From positions 5,092,501 to 5,156,500 of the forward strand of contig NZ_CP059560.1 of NCBI RefSeq assembly GCF_017894385.1: a DNA stretch of 64,000 nucleotides, written 5' to 3'. The notes under the pieces were generated by a model that worked only from the letters and a program-made list of their open reading frames with translations, was not told the DNA's origin and ran no database searches. Positions 45,201-53,452 of the stretch are shown one piece after another (position 1 is the first letter of the stretch; each line of letters starts with the position of its first letter). The DNA comes from Aromatoleum petrolei. GTDB taxonomy: Bacteria; Pseudomonadota; Gammaproteobacteria; Burkholderiales; Rhodocyclaceae. The translations under genes were made by a program, and so were the position numbers.

Positions 45201-45493
45201 CCGCGGAGGCTTTCGATCTACTCGCGAGGCATGCCGTCGGTGTCGTCATCTCGGATTACCGCATGCCAGGCATGGATGGGATACGGTTTCTCGATAAAGT
45301 ACGAGGACTGTACCCCGAAACTGTCCGCATGGTCCTGTCCGGGTACTCAAACGTTAACGTCATCACCGAAGCGATCAATCGTGGTGCGGTATTCCGGTAC
45401 CTGCACAAACCGTGGAATGACCGAGAGCTCATGGAGTCGGTCCGCGATGCGTTCGAGCGTTTCGAAGTACGGGTTGTCGCACAGGCCGCCTAG
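42299..45493 (+). CDS. Membrane Cache-HAMP-PAS-GGDEF(degenerate)-EAL-REC protein
   Basis: A 1064-residue c-di-GMP phosphodiesterase candidate. After an N-terminal membrane helix, a Cache domain (35-285) is bounded by a second helix (LILLGGASLLVILFGWFSA) and a HAMP region. A PAS domain (370-480) is followed by a GGDEF domain whose signature is LAHDEF (about residue 574), so cyclase activity is unlikely. The EAL domain is well kept (SEALCRWRH near 702, DDFGTGYSSLSTLQRFP later) and should be active. A receiver domain closes the protein (LLLVDDEP near 939, ISDYRMPGMDG, LHKPWNDREL). A C-terminal receiver on an EAL protein is unusual and suggests phosphorylation-controlled hydrolysis. Confidence 0.9.
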   Translation: MTRKWLARMHVRLLLLVVLAALPSLGIIANADLVQRQEALAASGRLALLSAEQLAMRYQDMIRHAHEVLNGVARAPEVRTFRNESECHDWLARVATLNPLYGDLFVAAPDGKLVCRSQPFATAINIADRSYFRRAVASRAFAVGDYSFSRVTGKPVVVFALPVLDERGVVVAVVGLGAPPVAFERMLRKTSLPGNSVITVVDSEGIILARWPDPDGIAGNAIPELAEFKTAIRDANALTVESVWLDGVTRTTAIVPIMRSADDLYVRVGIPTAVAQAAANAVVRRNLILLGGASLLVILFGWFSARHLVLRRVQDLAETARRLGSGDLRARCSLPPDEGELGDLARGLNEMAGHIQDAMAKLQAADEEVRLRDRAIQSSRNGILIYRYGSPAGIVCTNPALLTLLAAGGANLVGASLSSVAAWGFDHEGWEQLLALLFAQREGEIALSLSRGAQEVVWLEAGVTLVKGGEHGFSHAVIELRDITERHHYVKQLAYQANHDELTGLPNRNLLNDRLEQALAHAAHNSGCVHVLWLDVDRFHVVHDSFGRRVADRTLVAISRRIMAIASECGTIARLAHDEFVLVSEPVIGQQGVISLANRVLETLRQPIVVDGREFCLTVSVGIAESSGPEQDVDSLLRNANIAALRAKAMGRDTFCLYSSTMNERAADKLRLEIELRRAIERNELFLVYQPKVDLLTGEIVGSEALCRWRHAELGAVPPSEFIAVAERSGLILAVGRWVLETACAQMRAWLDTGIDCRRMAVNVSALQFYRDDLVSDISALLGRYRLDPHSLMLEITESTLMGDPERAIATMQRLKALEVKLAIDDFGTGYSSLSTLQRFPIDYLKIDRAFISDLTTSASNAAIAVSIISLAHSLNLRVIAEGVETEGQLLYLRGRACDEMQGYFYAPPVSPEHLSTMIAERQWLEFPVQKDLPERTLLLVDDEPSVRSALRRLLRREGYTLLFAGDAAEAFDLLARHAVGVVISDYRMPGMDGIRFLDKVRGLYPETVRMVLSGYSNVNVITEAINRGAVFRYLHKPWNDRELMESVRDAFERFEVRVVAQAA

Positions 45494-45612
45494 TGCCGTG
45501 CCATATAGTGATACTTTAATATTTGGGAATACTGTGTGATGTGAACCCCCGGAGTTTGGCGTCGTGCGTATTTGTCGCACGCTCGGTTCGAGCGAAGGGC
45601 CGTGGAGTGAAA

Positions 45613-46062
45613 ATGTCGGACGAAGATCTTGAGCATGCGGCGGGGCTCATCCTCGATGTGGAACTGTACGCGGGATTGCAGGAGCTCGCGGCAGGAGCGT
45701 TTCCGAAGCACTGCAGAGCGTGTGGTCGTTGCTACCGTGACGTGGAGGACTACATTGCCCAGACGCAACGCGTCGCAAGCGGGAAGAGCGGCCTTAAGCA
45801 GTCCGTCGGCGATGACGGGTGTGTGATTGTCGAACTCTTTCGGAACTGCGTCTGTGGTTCTACGCTCATGGACTGCTTTCGAGATCGTCGAGACCATAGC
45901 GATGCCGGGATGCGAAGGCGAACTCGCTTCGGGGCGTTTATCGAGGTGCTCGTGAGTCGCGGAATTGAGCGCAGCCGCGCACGGGTGGAGTTACTCCGGA
46001 TCTTGCGCGGGCAGCCCAGTGCGTTGTTCGCGGCACGGTCGCGAACTGCCCCGTCGGCCTAG
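45613..46062 (+). CDS. Cysteine-rich small protein of the signalling block
   Basis: A 149-residue protein from ATG 45613, preceded by GGAG six bases upstream. It contains two cysteine clusters, CRACGRCY (about residues 36-43) and NCVCGSTLMDCF (about 80-91), which could bind zinc or an iron-sulfur cluster. A basic C-terminal helix region follows (RTRFGAFIEVLVSRGIERSRARVELLRILRG). No family name comes to mind. Its position between two multidomain signalling genes suggests a role as a redox- or metal-sensitive accessory protein, which is inference. Confidence 0.65.
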   Translation: MSDEDLEHAAGLILDVELYAGLQELAAGAFPKHCRACGRCYRDVEDYIAQTQRVASGKSGLKQSVGDDGCVIVELFRNCVCGSTLMDCFRDRRDHSDAGMRRRTRFGAFIEVLVSRGIERSRARVELLRILRGQPSALFAARSRTAPSA

Positions 46063-46478
46063 CTGAAATGGTTCTGCGCGGTTCGAGCCCGACGAGGGCC
46101 TGTGCGGTCGGGAAGGGGTTTGCCGGGAATGGCGCCAGCCGTGTACTCGGGAGACACGACATGAGCAGCCTTTGGTGGCTCGATTCGCGCGGGCACGGGG
46201 ATATCCTCGGGAACGAATCGCCACTGCGAAGAGCACGGGAGCATTCTCATACAGACCGCCGTACATGACGAATATCATGCGTTGTAAAAATTCAGAATCG
46301 ATATGGGCGCGCGAGTCTGCTACCGTAGACAAGCAGTCCGGTGCGGCTCTCCACCAGCCTGGGTTGCGGCGGGAGGTGGGATTCCGATGACTTGCGAAAA
46401 TGGTGCTGGGGGTACCCCCCGGGTTACGTGTGCGATGGGTTCCGGCGTTGTCGGAAGTCTTGGCTTTCACTGTGCATC
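46063..46478. other. Intergenic region before the HD-GYP response regulator operon
   Basis: About 415 bases without a supported gene. A perfect 12-base palindrome GGGGGTACCCCC lies at 46408-46419. Promoter elements for the long operon that follows should lie here but none is clear. Confidence 0.35.
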
Positions 46479-47804
46479 ATGAACGATACGACAAAGACGT
46501 CCGCCACCCTCCTGCTGGTCGACGACGAGCCGAGCATCCTCTCCGCGTTGCGACGGCTGCTGCGACCGGCCGGCTACACGATCCACACAGCTGAGAGCGG
46601 ACGCGCCGGGCTTGAGCTGCTTGAGCGCGAACCGGTCGATCTCGTTATTTCGGACATGCGGATGCCCGAAATGGACGGCGCGAAGTTTCTTGAACAGGTA
46701 CGCGCGCGCTGGCCGGAGGTGACGCGCATGCTGCTGACCGGCTACGCCGACATGAGCTCGACCATCGCAGCGATCAACCGCGGCGAGATCTATCGCTACG
46801 TCGCCAAGCCTTGGGATGACAACGAACTCGCGCTGATTATCCGTGACGCCCTCGAGCGTCGTCGGCTGCAGCACGAGAACGCCCACTTGCTCGCTCTGAC
46901 GCAGCAGCAGAACGAGGCGCTGCGGGAGCTCAACGCAAGCCTCGAACTGCGGGTGCGCGAACGCACCGCCGAACTCGAAGACGCCAATAGCGCCCTCAAT
47001 GTCGCAAACGACAAACTGAAGCAGAATTTTGTCGTCTCCATCAAGATGTTCACGGGACTCATGGAACTGCGTGGTGGTGCAATGGCGGGACACTCCCGCC
47101 GGGTAGCCGACCTCGCACGACGACTCGCTCTGCAACTGGGGATCGAAGCAAAGGCGGTGCAGGACATTTTTCTCGCAGGCCTGCTCCATGATGTTGGCAA
47201 GATCGGGTTCCCGGATACGCTCCTTACCCGTCCCGTTGTACGGATGAACGGCGAGGAACGCGCGCTGTATCGCAAGCACCCGATTGCTGGCGAGTCGGCG
47301 CTGATGCCCCTCGAAGAATTGAAGGAGGCCGCACGATTGGTTCGGGCCCACCATGAACGCTTCGACGGCCAGGGTTTTCCGGACGGTCTCGTCGGTTTGT
47401 CGATACCGCTGGGCGCGCGCATTCTCGCTGTGGCCAGCGATTACGACGGGCTCCAGCAGGGCACGCTCGCAGACAGGCGGCTCACTGCCGAAGAGGCCAT
47501 GGAGATGCTCGCCCAGTCGCGCGGCAAACGCTACGACCCCCAGGTCGTCGACTCGCTGCTCGAAATGCTGGGACGCCCCAAGCCGGATCCGAACCGGGGC
47601 CAGGAGGTACGCCCCGCCGACCTTCAGCCGGGCATGGTTCTGGCTCGCGACCTTATCGGCCGTGACGGTGTGCTGCTCCTGGCTGCTGACTATATACTCG
47701 ATGCAAATTTGATACGACAGATCCAGGAATATGCGCGCCGCGACGCGCCTGCACTGGTACTACAGATCCGTTTGGACAAACGTGTCGTGCCCGAAGGCAC
47801 ATGA
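46479..47804 (+). CDS. Response regulator with HD-GYP output (RpfG-like)
   Basis: A 441-residue two-domain protein. The receiver domain has VDDEPSIL, the acceptor Asp in ISDMRMPEMDG and YVAKPWDDNEL. A coiled coil ([17 protein letters not shown]) leads to an HD-GYP domain with LLHDVGKIGFP near residue 236 and HHERFDGQGFPDGL, where the usual GYP reads GFP. It should hydrolyse c-di-GMP on phosphorylation. The start at 46479 is the first one that gives a normal receiver N-terminus; the open frame extends upstream without support. Its end overlaps an alternative start of the next gene (ATGA at 47801). Confidence 0.9.
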   Translation: MNDTTKTSATLLLVDDEPSILSALRRLLRPAGYTIHTAESGRAGLELLEREPVDLVISDMRMPEMDGAKFLEQVRARWPEVTRMLLTGYADMSSTIAAINRGEIYRYVAKPWDDNELALIIRDALERRRLQHENAHLLALTQQQNEALRELNASLELRVRERTAELEDANSALNVANDKLKQNFVVSIKMFTGLMELRGGAMAGHSRRVADLARRLALQLGIEAKAVQDIFLAGLLHDVGKIGFPDTLLTRPVVRMNGEERALYRKHPIAGESALMPLEELKEAARLVRAHHERFDGQGFPDGLVGLSIPLGARILAVASDYDGLQQGTLADRRLTAEEAMEMLAQSRGKRYDPQVVDSLLEMLGRPKPDPNRGQEVRPADLQPGMVLARDLIGRDGVLLLAADYILDANLIRQIQEYARRDAPALVLQIRLDKRVVPEGT

Positions 47805-47833
47805 CACCGATTGCGCTGACATCCGGGGAACCC

Positions 47834-48430
47834 ATGAGCCGTATTCTGATCGTCGATGACGAAGAGTCCATTCTCAAGGCCTTGCGCCGCTTGTTGATGC
47901 TCACGCCCTGTGTGGTTGGGGACAAGCACTTCAAGCTCGGCGTGGATTGTTTCAGCGTGCCACAACAGGCACTCGAGAAGGCTCGCAACACTGCCTATGA
48001 TCTGGTCCTTTCGGATTACCGCATGCCTGGCATGGACGGGGTCCAGTTTCTAAAGGCGTTTCGCGAGCTGCAACCTCATTGCGCACGCCTGATCCTGTCC
48101 GGTTACGCCGACCTCAATGGACTCATCGGTGCCATCAACGATGCGGGGATCAGTCGCTTCCTCTCCAAACCGTGGAACGACTACGAATTGGTCGCGGCAA
48201 TTGCGCAAGCACTTGCATTGCGCGAGCTCACGATGGAAAACCAGCGTCTTGCCGATGAGGCTCGTCTGGCGATGGGACGGATTTCACCACAGCAACTGGA
48301 ACGTAACCGCCTTGAAGCCGAGGAACCCGGCATCACCGAGGTGAAATGGGGGCCAGATGGCTCGGTCCTCCTTGACGAATCGCTGCTTGATGAACCGCTG
48401 CCCGACGATTGGAAGCCGGGAGGGCATTAA
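47834..48430 (+). CDS. Single-domain response regulator
   Basis: A 198-residue protein from ATG 47834 (MSRILIVDDEESI), with GGGGA five bases upstream; 47801 is an alternative that overlaps the preceding stop. The receiver domain carries VDDEE, the acceptor Asp in LSDYRMPGMDG and LSKPWNDYEL. It has an insertion after the first helix (PCVVGDKHFKLGVDCF) not found in its neighbours. No DNA-binding or enzymatic output domain follows, only about 65 residues with an acidic end (LLDEPLPDDWKPGGH). Its stop overlaps the GTPase start (TAATG), so it may act as a phospho-relay or as an adaptor for the GTPase. Confidence 0.88.
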   Translation: MSRILIVDDEESILKALRRLLMLTPCVVGDKHFKLGVDCFSVPQQALEKARNTAYDLVLSDYRMPGMDGVQFLKAFRELQPHCARLILSGYADLNGLIGAINDAGISRFLSKPWNDYELVAAIAQALALRELTMENQRLADEARLAMGRISPQQLERNRLEAEEPGITEVKWGPDGSVLLDESLLDEPLPDDWKPGGH

Positions 48431-49083
48431 TGCCGGAATTCGAGCGAGAGGCAAATCGGGTCACCTTCAAGCTCGTGTACTACGGGCCTGCCCAGGGCGG
48501 CAAGACGACCAACCTGATGCAACTGCACGAACTGGCCGGCGCACAAATGAAGGGTGAGCTCATGACCCTCGAAACACAGCATGATCGCACGCTGTTTTTC
48601 GACCTTCTTCCCTTGGGTTTCCGTGCGGCGTCGGGACTCACCATACGTTTGCGCCTCTTCACCGTTCCCGGACAGGTTGCTCACGACGGGACGCGCAAGG
48701 CCGTCTTGTCGCGTGCCGACGGAGTGGTATTCGTCGCGGACTCGCAGCGCACGCAGGCGACCAACAACGGGGAATCGTTCCAGAACCTCGCCGAGAACCT
48801 CGCTCGCGTCGGACTAGATCTCGAGCATCTGCCGCTGGTGGTGCAATTCAACAAGCGGGACCTCTCCGACATCCTCTCCGAAGACGAGATTCGAGAACGC
48901 TACGCCGGGGCTCCCTGGCCGCTGCTGTTTGCGTCCGCGATCGACGGGCGTGGGGTCCGCGAGACCTTTACCGAATTGCTGCATGGCGTTTGGCGGCGCT
49001 ACGCTGCTGAATTGGAGCTGGAGAGTCGGCACGGACTCGATGAGCAATCTTTCATCATGGCTGCGGGAGGTGGGCAGGCATGA
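48430..49083 (+). CDS. MglA-like small GTPase
   Basis: A 217-residue Ras-like GTPase of the MglA type. The P-loop is YYGPAQGGKTTN, the switch II region is FTVPGQVAHDGTRKAVL (PGQ), and the base-recognition motif is QFNKRDL, all in the expected order. In Myxococcus and others MglA sets cell polarity and controls type IV pilus and gliding motors. No MglB-type partner is evident, so its activating protein may be one of the neighbouring receiver or kinase proteins. It overlaps the genes on both sides by one to four bases. The next genes include a REC-fused pilus-type ATPase, which fits motility or surface-appendage control. Confidence 0.9.
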   Translation: MPEFEREANRVTFKLVYYGPAQGGKTTNLMQLHELAGAQMKGELMTLETQHDRTLFFDLLPLGFRAASGLTIRLRLFTVPGQVAHDGTRKAVLSRADGVVFVADSQRTQATNNGESFQNLAENLARVGLDLEHLPLVVQFNKRDLSDILSEDEIRERYAGAPWPLLFASAIDGRGVRETFTELLHGVWRRYAAELELESRHGLDEQSFIMAAGGGQA

Positions 49084-50267
49084 CAGAAATGACCGGCTTT
49101 GACCGCGATTTTTCACTCGGCGAACTTCTCAGCACCCGCGACGCGGATGACCTGTGCCACACGCTGTCGGGATTGCTCGGAACACCGGTGGCGATCCTCG
49201 ATGTGGGAGGAGGATCGTTCGGGGGCATGGTGCCGCCCCCCGGTGGCGAGCGTGCGCCACTCGTGCTCGAACTGGAGCCCGTCGGGTTTCTCGCAGCGGA
49301 TTGCACCGCCTCTGCCCTCGGTAGTGCCGCGCGCATCGTGCGATGGGGGCTGTTGTCGCGCGCTCGGCTGCGCATGGTTTCCGATCTGCACCTTGAGGCG
49401 GTACGCGCCGATTACGCGAAGCTGCAGCAGCAGAACGAAGCATTGAAGGCTTCCGAGGCCAAGTACCGTGATCTCGCTGCCTCACTGGACGCCAAGGTCA
49501 AGGAGCAGATCAAGGTCATTGACGAACGACAGCTCCAGCTCTACCAGGCCGAACGTCTCGCCTCGATCGGACAGCTCGCTGCCGGGGTTGCGCACGAGAT
49601 CAACAATCCGCTCGGCTTCATCGGCAGCAACTTGTCTGCGGCCGAACGTTATCTGCATAGTCTGGAAGACTTGCGTGCCGTGGTCCCGTCGCCGGTCTGG
49701 GAAGTGCGTGATCTCGATTTCGTGTTTGAAGATTTCTCCGAGTTGCTGAAGGACTCACGTGCCGGCATCGACCGTATTGCGCGGATCGTCAGGGACCTGA
49801 AGGGTTTTTCGAGCGTAGACCAGCCTCAGGAGCAGGTTGTGGATCTCAATGCGCAGCTGGAAACCCTGATGTCGGTCCTGGTGGGTCAGAAGGCGGAGTC
49901 CGTCACGCTGAGCACGGATTTTTCCCCCTTGCCGCCGCTGTTATGTCTGCCCGGACACCTCAATCAAGCCTTCCTCAACATCCTCCAGAATGCCTTGCAG
50001 GCGGTAACCGAGGGCGGCATCGTAACGGTGCATACCCGAACGGAGGGGGGCGCGATTGCCGTGGAAGTCTCGGACTCAGGGCGGGGGATCCCCCCGGAGA
50101 TTCGCGCGCGTATTTTCGACCCGTTCTTCACCACCCGTGGTGTTGGCAGTGGCACAGGACTTGGCTTGACTGTTGCTCGTGACATAATACTTGCGCATAG
50201 CGGAACGGTAACGGTGATCTGTCCGCCTCAAGGTGGAACCCGTGTTACCGTCAATCTCCCCGTGTGA
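49080..50267 (+). CDS. Soluble histidine kinase next to the GTPase
   Basis: A 395-residue kinase lacking membrane spans. The first 110 residues form a small alpha/beta domain without a recognised fold ([30 protein letters not shown]). A coiled coil follows, then the phospho-acceptor His in [16 protein letters not shown] (about residue 170). The HATPase domain has [22 protein letters not shown] and [14 protein letters not shown]. It overlaps the GTPase stop by four bases (ATGA). It is a plausible source of phosphate for the receiver proteins of the operon, and its novel N-terminal domain may sense the GTPase. Confidence 0.9.
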   Translation: MTEMTGFDRDFSLGELLSTRDADDLCHTLSGLLGTPVAILDVGGGSFGGMVPPPGGERAPLVLELEPVGFLAADCTASALGSAARIVRWGLLSRARLRMVSDLHLEAVRADYAKLQQQNEALKASEAKYRDLAASLDAKVKEQIKVIDERQLQLYQAERLASIGQLAAGVAHEINNPLGFIGSNLSAAERYLHSLEDLRAVVPSPVWEVRDLDFVFEDFSELLKDSRAGIDRIARIVRDLKGFSSVDQPQEQVVDLNAQLETLMSVLVGQKAESVTLSTDFSPLPPLLCLPGHLNQAFLNILQNALQAVTEGGIVTVHTRTEGGAIAVEVSDSGRGIPPEIRARIFDPFFTTRGVGSGTGLGLTVARDIILAHSGTVTVICPPQGGTRVTVNLPV

Positions 50268-50273
50268 CCGCAC

Positions 50274-52514
50274 ATGACCAATTACGCCGCCTACTTCACT
50301 GGCAAGAGCGAGGTCCCCGCAAATAGCGGGGCTGCGCCCGCGGCACGTTACCGCTTGCTGATCGTGGATGACGAACCCGCGATTCTCAAAGCGCTCACGC
50401 GCACATTCCGCGCCGAGGCGTATGAAATCATCACGGCGAGCAATGGTAGCGAGGCGTTGGCGCAGCTGCGCGAAGCCCCTGTACAGGTCATCATCAGCGA
50501 TTACATGATGCCGGGCATCAACGGCGCGGAACTGCTCAAGCAAGTCAAGACGCTCTATCCTGACACGATCCGCATCATGCTGACCGGCCATGCGGATACG
50601 GGCGCAGTCATGGGCGCCATCAACGAGGGTGCGGTCTACAAGTTCATCCTTAAACCATGGAACGACGATGATCTGCGGATCACGGTCTCGCTTGCTCTCG
50701 AGCAGTTCGATCTCGTCCAGAAGAACCGCGCATTAACCCAGGAGAACGCCAAGAAATCAAAGGAGATCTCGGCCCTCTCGCGCTTGGCGGTCTCCAACCG
50801 CAGCCAACTGGGGATGATGCTGCACAAGAAAAATCTGCTCACGAGTGCTCAGCTGCAGGAACTCACGCGCCAACAGGGGTTGCAGAAGGAGCCGCTGATC
50901 AAGCTCCTGCTCGATCGTGGATGGGTGGGCGAGAAGAGTTTGCGCAAGATTCTCCGTGAAGATCTGCTCGTCGAGGAGGTTTCGCTCGGCGAATTCCGCG
51001 TCGATGCAGCCGTCACCGAGCTGATCCCGCGAGGGTTCTGCGAAAAGCAGCTGGTGGTGCCGCTCAAACTCGAAGGACGACGGTTGCTCTTGGCGGTGGC
51101 GGACCCGATGGATTCGGGCCTCATCGATGATGTCCGGTTCACTGCCGGGCTCGACCTCAAGGTCGTGATGGCCGACACTGAGGCGATCCGTGCAAAGATT
51201 GCCGAGGTGTACGGAGATCGCGGCGACAGCATGGATATCCGCGATCTGGCGACCATGGTCGGCAGCGTCGATCCCTACGAGGGGATCGAAGTCGTGATCG
51301 ACGACATCGAGGACGTTCCGCTCGATGAGTTGTTGGCATCGACCAACGATCCGCCTGCGATTCGCCTGGTGAATGCGATCATTCTCGAAGCCATGCGGCT
51401 CGGGGCCTCGGATATCCACATTCAGCCACGCACCAAGAACGTCGTCGTGCGCTTGCGGATTGACGGCGTTTTGCAGGACAAGATACACGTGCCGCATGCA
51501 TTGCACGGTCCTTTGGTGTCACGCCTCAAGATCATGGCCGAGCTCGACATCTCAGAGCGGCGGCGCCCGCAGGATGGGCGGCTGACGGTGAAATCGCCCC
51601 TGCGCATTGTCGATCTACGGATCTCGACGCTGCCGACAATCAACGGCGAAAAAGTCGTCATGCGGATCCTGGACCGCAACTCGGCGGTCCTGAGTCTTGC
51701 CGGACTGGGCTTTGGCGAAACCGGGCTGGCCAAGGTGCGCGTCATGGTGGATAAACCCCAGGGGCTGCTCCTGGCCACGGGGCCGACCGGCAGCGGCAAG
51801 ACCACGACCCTCTATTCACTCCTGCAGGCTAACGCATCGCCCGCCAAGAACTACATCACGATCGAGGATCCGGTCGAGTACTACCTCGACAGCGCCGGGC
51901 AAGTCCTCGTGAAGGAAAAGATCGGACTCACCTTTCCCGTCGTCCTGCGCTCGATCCTGCGCCAGGATCCTGACGTTCTTCTGATTGGCGAAATCCGCGA
52001 CCTCGAGACCGCCGAAGTTGCCTTCCATGCGGCGTTGACCGGCCATCAGGTGCTCTCGACCCTTCACACCAATTCCGCGATGGCCACCATCGCACGGCTG
52101 CTCGATCTGGGACTGAAGCCGTTCATCATCGCGAGCGCGCTCGAGGGGGTCATCGCGCAGCGTCTGGTGCGGCGGATCTGTCGTCACTGCCGCCAGGATC
52201 TCGCGCCCGATACGGCGACGCTGGCGCGGCTCGGCCCGCGTTTCCGTGACATGCCACCGCCGACCTTTTGCGGTGCCGGCTGCGCGGAGTGTGGCGGAAC
52301 GGGCTATCGAGGCCGGTTAGGGCTTTACGAGATTCTGCTGCCCGACGAAGGGATGCGTGACCTGATCGCCCGTGGCGCCAGTACAAAAGAACTCGCCGCA
52401 CATGCCCGTGCGGGGGGGCACGAGTCGCTATGGGACGATGCGAGGGGCAAAGTGGCCCGTGGCGACACCACGCTCGCGGAAGTACTGCGCGTGCTCGGTC
52501 CGGAACCGGAATAG
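50274..52514 (+). CDS. Receiver domain fused to a GspE/PilB-type secretion ATPase
   Basis: A 746-residue fusion. A receiver domain (25-150) has VDDEPAILK, the acceptor Asp in ISDYMMPGING and LKPWNDDDL. Next comes a MshEN-like N-terminal ATPase domain (about 180-340; LGMMLHKKNLLTSAQL lacks the conserved Arg of the c-di-GMP-binding form). The hexameric ATPase core follows, with Walker A GPTGSGKTTT near 503, Asp-box and Walker B (DPDVLLIGEIRDLETAEVA), His-box TGHQVLSTLHTN and a tetracysteine zinc site (CRHC and CGAGCAEC). Such ATPases power type IV pilus or type II secretion assembly. No other pilus gene is in the window, so it must act on machinery encoded elsewhere or has been repurposed. Confidence 0.92.
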   Translation: MTNYAAYFTGKSEVPANSGAAPAARYRLLIVDDEPAILKALTRTFRAEAYEIITASNGSEALAQLREAPVQVIISDYMMPGINGAELLKQVKTLYPDTIRIMLTGHADTGAVMGAINEGAVYKFILKPWNDDDLRITVSLALEQFDLVQKNRALTQENAKKSKEISALSRLAVSNRSQLGMMLHKKNLLTSAQLQELTRQQGLQKEPLIKLLLDRGWVGEKSLRKILREDLLVEEVSLGEFRVDAAVTELIPRGFCEKQLVVPLKLEGRRLLLAVADPMDSGLIDDVRFTAGLDLKVVMADTEAIRAKIAEVYGDRGDSMDIRDLATMVGSVDPYEGIEVVIDDIEDVPLDELLASTNDPPAIRLVNAIILEAMRLGASDIHIQPRTKNVVVRLRIDGVLQDKIHVPHALHGPLVSRLKIMAELDISERRRPQDGRLTVKSPLRIVDLRISTLPTINGEKVVMRILDRNSAVLSLAGLGFGETGLAKVRVMVDKPQGLLLATGPTGSGKTTTLYSLLQANASPAKNYITIEDPVEYYLDSAGQVLVKEKIGLTFPVVLRSILRQDPDVLLIGEIRDLETAEVAFHAALTGHQVLSTLHTNSAMATIARLLDLGLKPFIIASALEGVIAQRLVRRICRHCRQDLAPDTATLARLGPRFRDMPPPTFCGAGCAECGGTGYRGRLGLYEILLPDEGMRDLIARGASTKELAAHARAGGHESLWDDARGKVARGDTTLAEVLRVLGPEPE

Positions 52515-52527
52515 GAGACCTCGCAAA

Positions 52528-53424
52528 ATGAACGCTGGGAGCGTGCAGACCTTGCAGTCATCGATCGGCGACGCCCTCGACGAGCGGCAGTTGCTCGAAC
52601 GGCTCAAACAGACCGAGGGCCAACTTCTCCAGTCCGAGAAGTTGGCGGCGGTGGGGCAGCTTGCGGCCGGGATCGCCCACGAGATCAACAATCCCGTCGG
52701 CTTCGTCAGTTCGAATCTCGGCTCCTTGCAGAGCTACATCGAACGTCTGTTTGCGATCCTCGATGCTTACGAGAGGATGGAGCAGGAACTGCCTGCTGAA
52801 CATCCGGCGCGCCTGGGGGTGGCCAAGCTTTGCCGTGAGGCCGAACTCGCATATCTTCGTCAGGACATCCCGGATCTGCTAAGCGAGTCGATCGAAGGGC
52901 TCGCGCGGGTCAAGGGGATCATCAATGATCTGAAGGACTTTTCGCGCGTCGATGACGGGCAGCGCGAGGATGCGGATCTGCACCGCTGCCTCGAGAGCAC
53001 CCTTAACGTCATACGCAACGAGATCAAGTACAAGGCGGACATCGTTCGTGAGTTCGGGGAGCTTCCGTCCGTCAGCTGCGTTCCCGCCCAGATCAGTCAG
53101 GTGTTCATGAACCTGCTCATTAACGCCGCCCAGGCGATCGAGGCGGTTGGCACCATTACCCTGCGAACCGGTGCGGAGACCGATCATGTATGGATCGACA
53201 TCTGCGATACGGGCAAGGGGATCCCCCCCGAGATTCAGGCTCGCGTCTTCGACCCCTTTTTCACCACCAAGCCGATCGGCAAGGGAACGGGTCTCGGCTT
53301 ATCGATTTCGCATGATATTGTCCGACGCCACGGAGGCAATCTGATTTTGACAAGCGCAGTCGGAGAAGGAACGACGTTCCGTGTGACCCTTCCTACCGGG
53401 AATGCTCCCGAACCCAGTGAGTGA
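52528..53424 (+). CDS. Minimal histidine kinase (HisKA - HATPase)
   Basis: A 298-residue kinase from ATG 52528 with AGGAGA upstream. There is no sensory domain, only about 40 residues before the phospho-acceptor His in [16 protein letters not shown] (about residue 52). The HATPase domain has [23 protein letters not shown] and [14 protein letters not shown]. The helical segment between the two (LPAEHPARLGVAKLCREAEL) is long. It begins 13 bases after the ATPase gene stop. Without its own sensor it is probably driven by a partner protein, such as the receiver proteins or the GTPase of the same operon. Confidence 0.9.
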   Translation: MNAGSVQTLQSSIGDALDERQLLERLKQTEGQLLQSEKLAAVGQLAAGIAHEINNPVGFVSSNLGSLQSYIERLFAILDAYERMEQELPAEHPARLGVAKLCREAELAYLRQDIPDLLSESIEGLARVKGIINDLKDFSRVDDGQREDADLHRCLESTLNVIRNEIKYKADIVREFGELPSVSCVPAQISQVFMNLLINAAQAIEAVGTITLRTGAETDHVWIDICDTGKGIPPEIQARVFDPFFTTKPIGKGTGLGLSISHDIVRRHGGNLILTSAVGEGTTFRVTLPTGNAPEPSE

Positions 53425-53452
53425 TTGCGTGGTTGAGCGCAATGACGACCGG

